Of a stretch of 9,493 nt of DNA, positions 6,412 through 9,493 are shown one piece after another. This DNA is from Deltaproteobacteria bacterium RBG_13_61_14 (GTDB lineage: Bacteria; RBG-13-61-14), in contig MGQK01000055.1 in the NCBI GenBank assembly GCA_001797815.1, positions 1 to 9,493 of the forward strand, read 5' to 3'. The notes beneath the pieces were generated by a model, which did no database searches, had not been told where the DNA came from, and saw only the letters and a list, made by a program, of their open reading frames with translations. The number at the start of each line of letters is the position of its first letter. The stretch's first letter is position 1. Both the position numbers and the translations under genes were made by a program.

Positions 6412-7307
6412 TGAGCACGAAAAAGAAAAAGCCGGACGCGCCGCATCCTCACGATGAGCTGTTGCGGACGGACCGGATGCCCCATATCTGGTGCACGGGC
6501 TGCGGCATCGGCACCGTGTTCAGTTGCGTGCTTTCGGCCGTGGAGAAATCCGGGACTCCCTTGGACGACGTGGCCATGGTCTCCGGGATCGGCTGCACCG
6601 GCCGGATGGCCGGCTACCTGAAACTGGATTCCTTCCACACCACCCACGGCCGGGCCATCCCCTTTGCCACCGGGTTGAAGCTGGCCCGGCCCCAGGGATG
6701 CGTCATTGTCGCTTCGGGCGACGGCGACCTGCTCGCCATCGGCGGCAACCACTTCATCCATGCCGCCCGGCGCAACCTGGATCTCACCGTCATCTGCGTC
6801 AACAATTTCAACTACGGCATGACCGGCGGGCAATTGGCGCCGTCCACTCCGTTTGGGGCCAGGACGACCACCAGCACCCAGGGCTGCTCGGAAGAACCCT
6901 TCAACTTCTGCGCGCTGGCCGCGGCCTGCGGCGCGGTGTATGTGGCCCGCTGGACTTCCCTGCACATCCGCCGGCTCACCACCTCGATCGGCGAGGCCAT
7001 GAACAAGCGCGGCTTTTCTTTCGTGGAGGTCCTGACCCCTTGCCCGACCTCTTTCGGCCGGCACAACAAGATGCGCAAGCCGCTCGAACTGCTCAAGTTC
7101 TACCATGAGCGGTCGGTGATCCGGAACTATATTGATCCCAAGGACGCCGTCCTCGACTTCAAGAAAAATTTGGTGGTGGGCAAGTTCGTGGACATCGAGC
7201 GGCCCACCTTCCTGGACAATTACCGATTGCTCAACCGCGGAGAGCTGGGGGATTGGCCCGATCTGGAGCCAAAGCTGCCGCGGCCGGAAAAGCAGGCGTC
7301 AGGATGA
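6411..7307 (+). CDS. korB: 2-oxoacid:ferredoxin oxidoreductase, beta (thiamine diphosphate) subunit
   Basis: This 298-residue subunit binds thiamine diphosphate and an [4Fe-4S] cluster. The TPP/Mg motif is G103-D-G-D through N131-N132 (GDGDLLAIGG ... VNNFNYGMTGGQ). Cluster cysteines are recognisable as C28 and C31 (WCTGCG), C62 (GIGCTG) and C211 (TPCPTS). THGRAIPFATGLK is also typical. I chose the ATG at 6411, which overlaps the korA stop and lies 4 nt after AGGAGG (6401-6406). A GTG at 6408 is in frame but only 1 nt from that site. The N-terminus (SKKKK-rich, about 20 residues) is a variable extension. The next gene overlaps its stop as ATGA. Confidence 0.9.
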   Translation: MSTKKKKPDAPHPHDELLRTDRMPHIWCTGCGIGTVFSCVLSAVEKSGTPLDDVAMVSGIGCTGRMAGYLKLDSFHTTHGRAIPFATGLKLARPQGCVIVASGDGDLLAIGGNHFIHAARRNLDLTVICVNNFNYGMTGGQLAPSTPFGARTTTSTQGCSEEPFNFCALAAACGAVYVARWTSLHIRRLTTSIGEAMNKRGFSFVEVLTPCPTSFGRHNKMRKPLELLKFYHERSVIRNYIDPKDAVLDFKKNLVVGKFVDIERPTFLDNYRLLNRGELGDWPDLEPKLPRPEKQASG

Positions 7308-7903
7308 TGACCATGCCGGCACGCAACGAAAAAGAAATTTTGATCACCGGATTCGGGGGCCAGGGGATTGTGCTGACCGGCAGCATCCTGGGCAAGGCCG
7401 CGACTCTGTATGACCGCCGGCACGCCACCATGACCCAGTCGTATGGGCCGGAGGCCCGGGGAGGTTCCTGCTCGTCCCAGGTGATCATCAGCGAGGAAGA
7501 GATCCTCTTCCCCTATGTGGAACAGCCGCAGGTCTTGATCTGCATGAGCCAGGAAGGCTATGACAAGACCAAAGCCTCCCTGGTCCCCGGCGGGCTTTTG
7601 ATCTGGGACACGGACCTGGTGACGACCCGCGAGCTGGAGCCGAGCTGGACCGCCTACCAGATCCCGGCCACCCGGTTTGCCGAGGAATTGGGCAACAAGA
7701 TGATGGCCAACATTGTCATGCTCGGCTTCTTGTCCGCGGTGAGCGAGCTGGTGGGCGTTGATTCCTTGCGCCAGGCGGTGCAAAGCTCGGTGCCGGCCAA
7801 GACCCGGGACACGAATGCCAAGGCCTTTGAACGGGGCCGGGAGTATGGCGAAAGCCTGCTCAAGAGCCGGGCCAAAAAAGACCAGGGTCAGGAGCAGGCG
7901 TGA
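7304..7903 (+). CDS. korC: 2-oxoacid:ferredoxin oxidoreductase, gamma subunit
   Basis: This 199-residue subunit belongs to the POR/KOR gamma family. ITGFGGQGIVLTG (about 14-26) is the glycine-rich family signature, and TQSYGPEARGG (44-54) is the second conserved block. The gamma domain contributes to CoA binding and to the assembly of the catalytic dimer. Possible starts are ATG at 7304, 7307 and 7313. I chose 7304 because it forms the ATGA overlap with the korB stop and lies 7 nt behind AGCAGG (7291-7296). The frame is open further upstream but only within korB. The C-terminus is charged (RAKKDQGQEQA). The stop overlaps the GTG of the next gene. Confidence 0.9.
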   Translation: MMTMPARNEKEILITGFGGQGIVLTGSILGKAATLYDRRHATMTQSYGPEARGGSCSSQVIISEEEILFPYVEQPQVLICMSQEGYDKTKASLVPGGLLIWDTDLVTTRELEPSWTAYQIPATRFAEELGNKMMANIVMLGFLSAVSELVGVDSLRQAVQSSVPAKTRDTNAKAFERGREYGESLLKSRAKKDQGQEQA

Positions 7904-9493
7904 GCGAAGCGAAAACATCCGCGGCGCCCGCGACCGCGGTCTTGATCGCCGGCTCGGGCTACGGCGCCCTCAAGGTGGCCGAGGATCTCGCCCAATCCGG
8001 AATCCCGGCGGTCTGGGTGACCCGGGCCCAGCATTTCCTTAAGCTGCCGGCCGGGATGGAATACCTGCCCGAATGGCCCGAGGACTTGAGCTTCCAGTTC
8101 CGGCCGCTCTACCTGCGGGTCACCCGCCATCCCCTGGTGACCCCGCTCACCCGATCGCGGATCGAATCCATCGAAAAGACCGGAGACAATTTCCGGGTCG
8201 TGGTGGAACAAGATCCCCACTTCATTGATTATGACCTGTGCAGCGGCTGCGGCCGCTGCATGGAAATCTGCCCGCTGCGCGAAAGCCCGCATCCGCCCCT
8301 GACCCGCACCCCGGCCTATTGCCCCTCCCGCGCCCTGGAACTGGACAAGCGACCGATCAGTCCTTGCCGGCTCGAGTGCCCGTTGGGGGTGAACGTCCAG
8401 GCTTACCTGGCGCTGACCGCGGCCGGCCGGTTTGAAGAGGCCTTGGCCGTGATCCGGGAAGACAATCCTTTGCCCAGCATCTGCGGCCGGGTCTGCCCCC
8501 GTCCCTGCGAGGCATCCTGCCGCCGGCGCGAGCTGGACCAGCCCCTGGCCATCCGAGACATCAAGCGCTTCCTCGCCGACTATGTTCGGGAGCACGGATC
8601 CAGCTTGCCGAAAGCGCCTCCTCCTCCCCGGCGCCGGGAACGGGTGGCCGTGGTCGGGTCCGGCCCGGCCGGGCTGACCGCGGCTCATTTTCTCTGCCGG
8701 GCCGGTTTCCCGGTTACCATCTTCGAGGAATTGCCCGAGCCCGGCGGCATGCTGCGCTGCGGCATCCCGGCCTATCGCCTGCCCCGCGACGTCCTCGATC
8801 GGGAAATCCAGGACATCCTCGCCGCGGGGGTAGAACTCCGCGCCGGCGTCCGGGTGGGCCGGGAAATCAGCTTTGACCAGTTGGTTCAGGAGTTCGACAT
8901 CATCTTCCTGGCCGTGGGCGCGCACCAGAGCTATGCCCTGAATATTCCGGGCGAGGATGCGGAAGGGGTGCTCGGCGCGGTCGAGATGCTGCGGGCCTAT
9001 CACCTGGGCCGGAATTTCCAAATCGGGAAGAAGGTGGCCGTGATCGGCGGCGGCAACTCCGCGATTGACGCGGCCCGGACCGCGATCCGGCTGGGCGCGG
9101 ACTCGGTCACCGTCTACTACCGGCGCGAGCGCAAGGACATGCCGGCGCAGGAGCCCGAGATCCAGGCGGCCGAGGCCGAGGGAGTTGAGATCGAGTATCT
9201 GGTCGGTCCCGCCCGGGTGAAGGTCACCGACTCCAAGGTTTCGGGCCTGCAACTGATCCGGATGAAATTGGGCCGGATGGGCCCGGACGGCCGGCGACTG
9301 CCGGAGCCGATCCCGGGCTCGGAATTCTTGGTGGAGGCGGACACCATCATTTCCGCCATCAGCCAGAGCGCGGACCTCGAATTCCTTCCGGAAACCAGCC
9401 GGGTGGAAAAGACCCGGAATGCCATCAAGGTGGATGAGGCGTTCCGCACCTCGCGGCCGGGCGTGTTGGCCGCCGGCGACGGGGTGACCGGGC
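7900..9493 (+). CDS. HdrA/GltD-type FAD-dependent oxidoreductase with Fe-S domains (partial, runs off the window)
   Basis: The frame stays open for 531 codons from a GTG (7900) that overlaps the korC stop; AGGAG (7890-7894) lies 5 nt upstream. N-terminal about 110 residues: a glycine-rich nucleotide-binding start (VLIAGSGYGALKVAEDL), as in HdrA-like proteins. Then a ferredoxin motif C114, C117, C120, C124-P. Residues 150-220 form the GltD/DPYD-type Fe-S domain: C156, C160, C195, C199, C203, C207 with ICGRVCPRPCEASC. Next come an FAD Rossmann motif G253-S-G-P-A-G with the EEL-PGGMLRCGIPAYRLP block, and an NAD(P) motif G383-G-G-N-S-A followed by YYRRERKDMPA. The end approaches the GltD tail (GVLAAGDGVTG), so little of that domain is missing; further domains may follow. 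Likely role: electron exchange between ferredoxin/Kor and NAD(P)H, possibly related to Nfn- or Hdr-type flavin chemistry. Substrate specificity is inferred from context only. Confidence 0.85.
   Translation, partial: MSEAKTSAAPATAVLIAGSGYGALKVAEDLAQSGIPAVWVTRAQHFLKLPAGMEYLPEWPEDLSFQFRPLYLRVTRHPLVTPLTRSRIESIEKTGDNFRVVVEQDPHFIDYDLCSGCGRCMEICPLRESPHPPLTRTPAYCPSRALELDKRPISPCRLECPLGVNVQAYLALTAAGRFEEALAVIREDNPLPSICGRVCPRPCEASCRRRELDQPLAIRDIKRFLADYVREHGSSLPKAPPPPRRRERVAVVGSGPAGLTAAHFLCRAGFPVTIFEELPEPGGMLRCGIPAYRLPRDVLDREIQDILAAGVELRAGVRVGREISFDQLVQEFDIIFLAVGAHQSYALNIPGEDAEGVLGAVEMLRAYHLGRNFQIGKKVAVIGGGNSAIDAARTAIRLGADSVTVYYRRERKDMPAQEPEIQAAEAEGVEIEYLVGPARVKVTDSKVSGLQLIRMKLGRMGPDGRRLPEPIPGSEFLVEADTIISAISQSADLEFLPETSRVEKTRNAIKVDEAFRTSRPGVLAAGDGVTG

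Overview
The window reads as GC-rich chromosomal DNA from a strictly anaerobic bacterium. It is full of low-potential electron-transfer genes: CCG-domain iron-sulfur proteins, a four-subunit 2-oxoacid:ferredoxin oxidoreductase and an HdrA/GltD-like flavoprotein. It also carries what looks like a selenocysteine-decoded gene. This combination is typical of Desulfobacterota (former Deltaproteobacteria), such as sulfate reducers and syntrophs, but the phylum is an inference from gene content, not from a marker gene.

Layout. (1) Positions 1-206: non-coding, with a near-consensus sigma70 promoter (81-109) whose spacer is filled by a 15-bp palindrome, probably an operator. (2) 207-860 (+): one reading frame interrupted by an in-frame TGA at 507-509. 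The two halves together make a complete AhpD/carboxymuconolactone decarboxylase-like protein. The TGA lies exactly where the second Cys of the family's CxxCxxxH redox motif belongs, and a bacterial SECIS-type hairpin (521-535) follows it. I annotate it as a single 217-residue selenoprotein with a signal peptide. (3) 4461-890 (-): a tight three-gene operon of a CCG-domain Fe-S protein, an FAD-linked oxidase and a second CCG-domain Fe-S protein. This looks like a flavin dehydrogenase complex delivering electrons through HdrD-like subunits; its substrate is unknown. It converges on the selenoprotein gene with a 29-bp gap. (4) 4462-4949: a 488-bp divergent intergenic region holding a 136-bp MITE-like element with 18-bp inverted ends, internal palindromes and a 12-bp flanking direct repeat. 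(5) 4950-9493 (+): an operon in the order korD-korA-korB-korC, followed by an overlapping HdrA/GltD-type FAD oxidoreductase that runs off the window.

How the genes may work together. The Kor complex oxidises a 2-oxoacid with CoA to an acyl-CoA (or runs in reverse) and exchanges electrons with ferredoxin. The translationally coupled HdrA/GltD-like protein is placed to pass electrons between the Kor ferredoxin subunit and NAD(P)H. The divergent FAD/CCG operon is a second, separate dehydrogenase module. The selenoprotein is probably an exported thiol/peroxide redox protein under its own regulated promoter. The most noteworthy item is the selenoprotein, which ordinary gene calling would split into two unrelated short hypotheticals.
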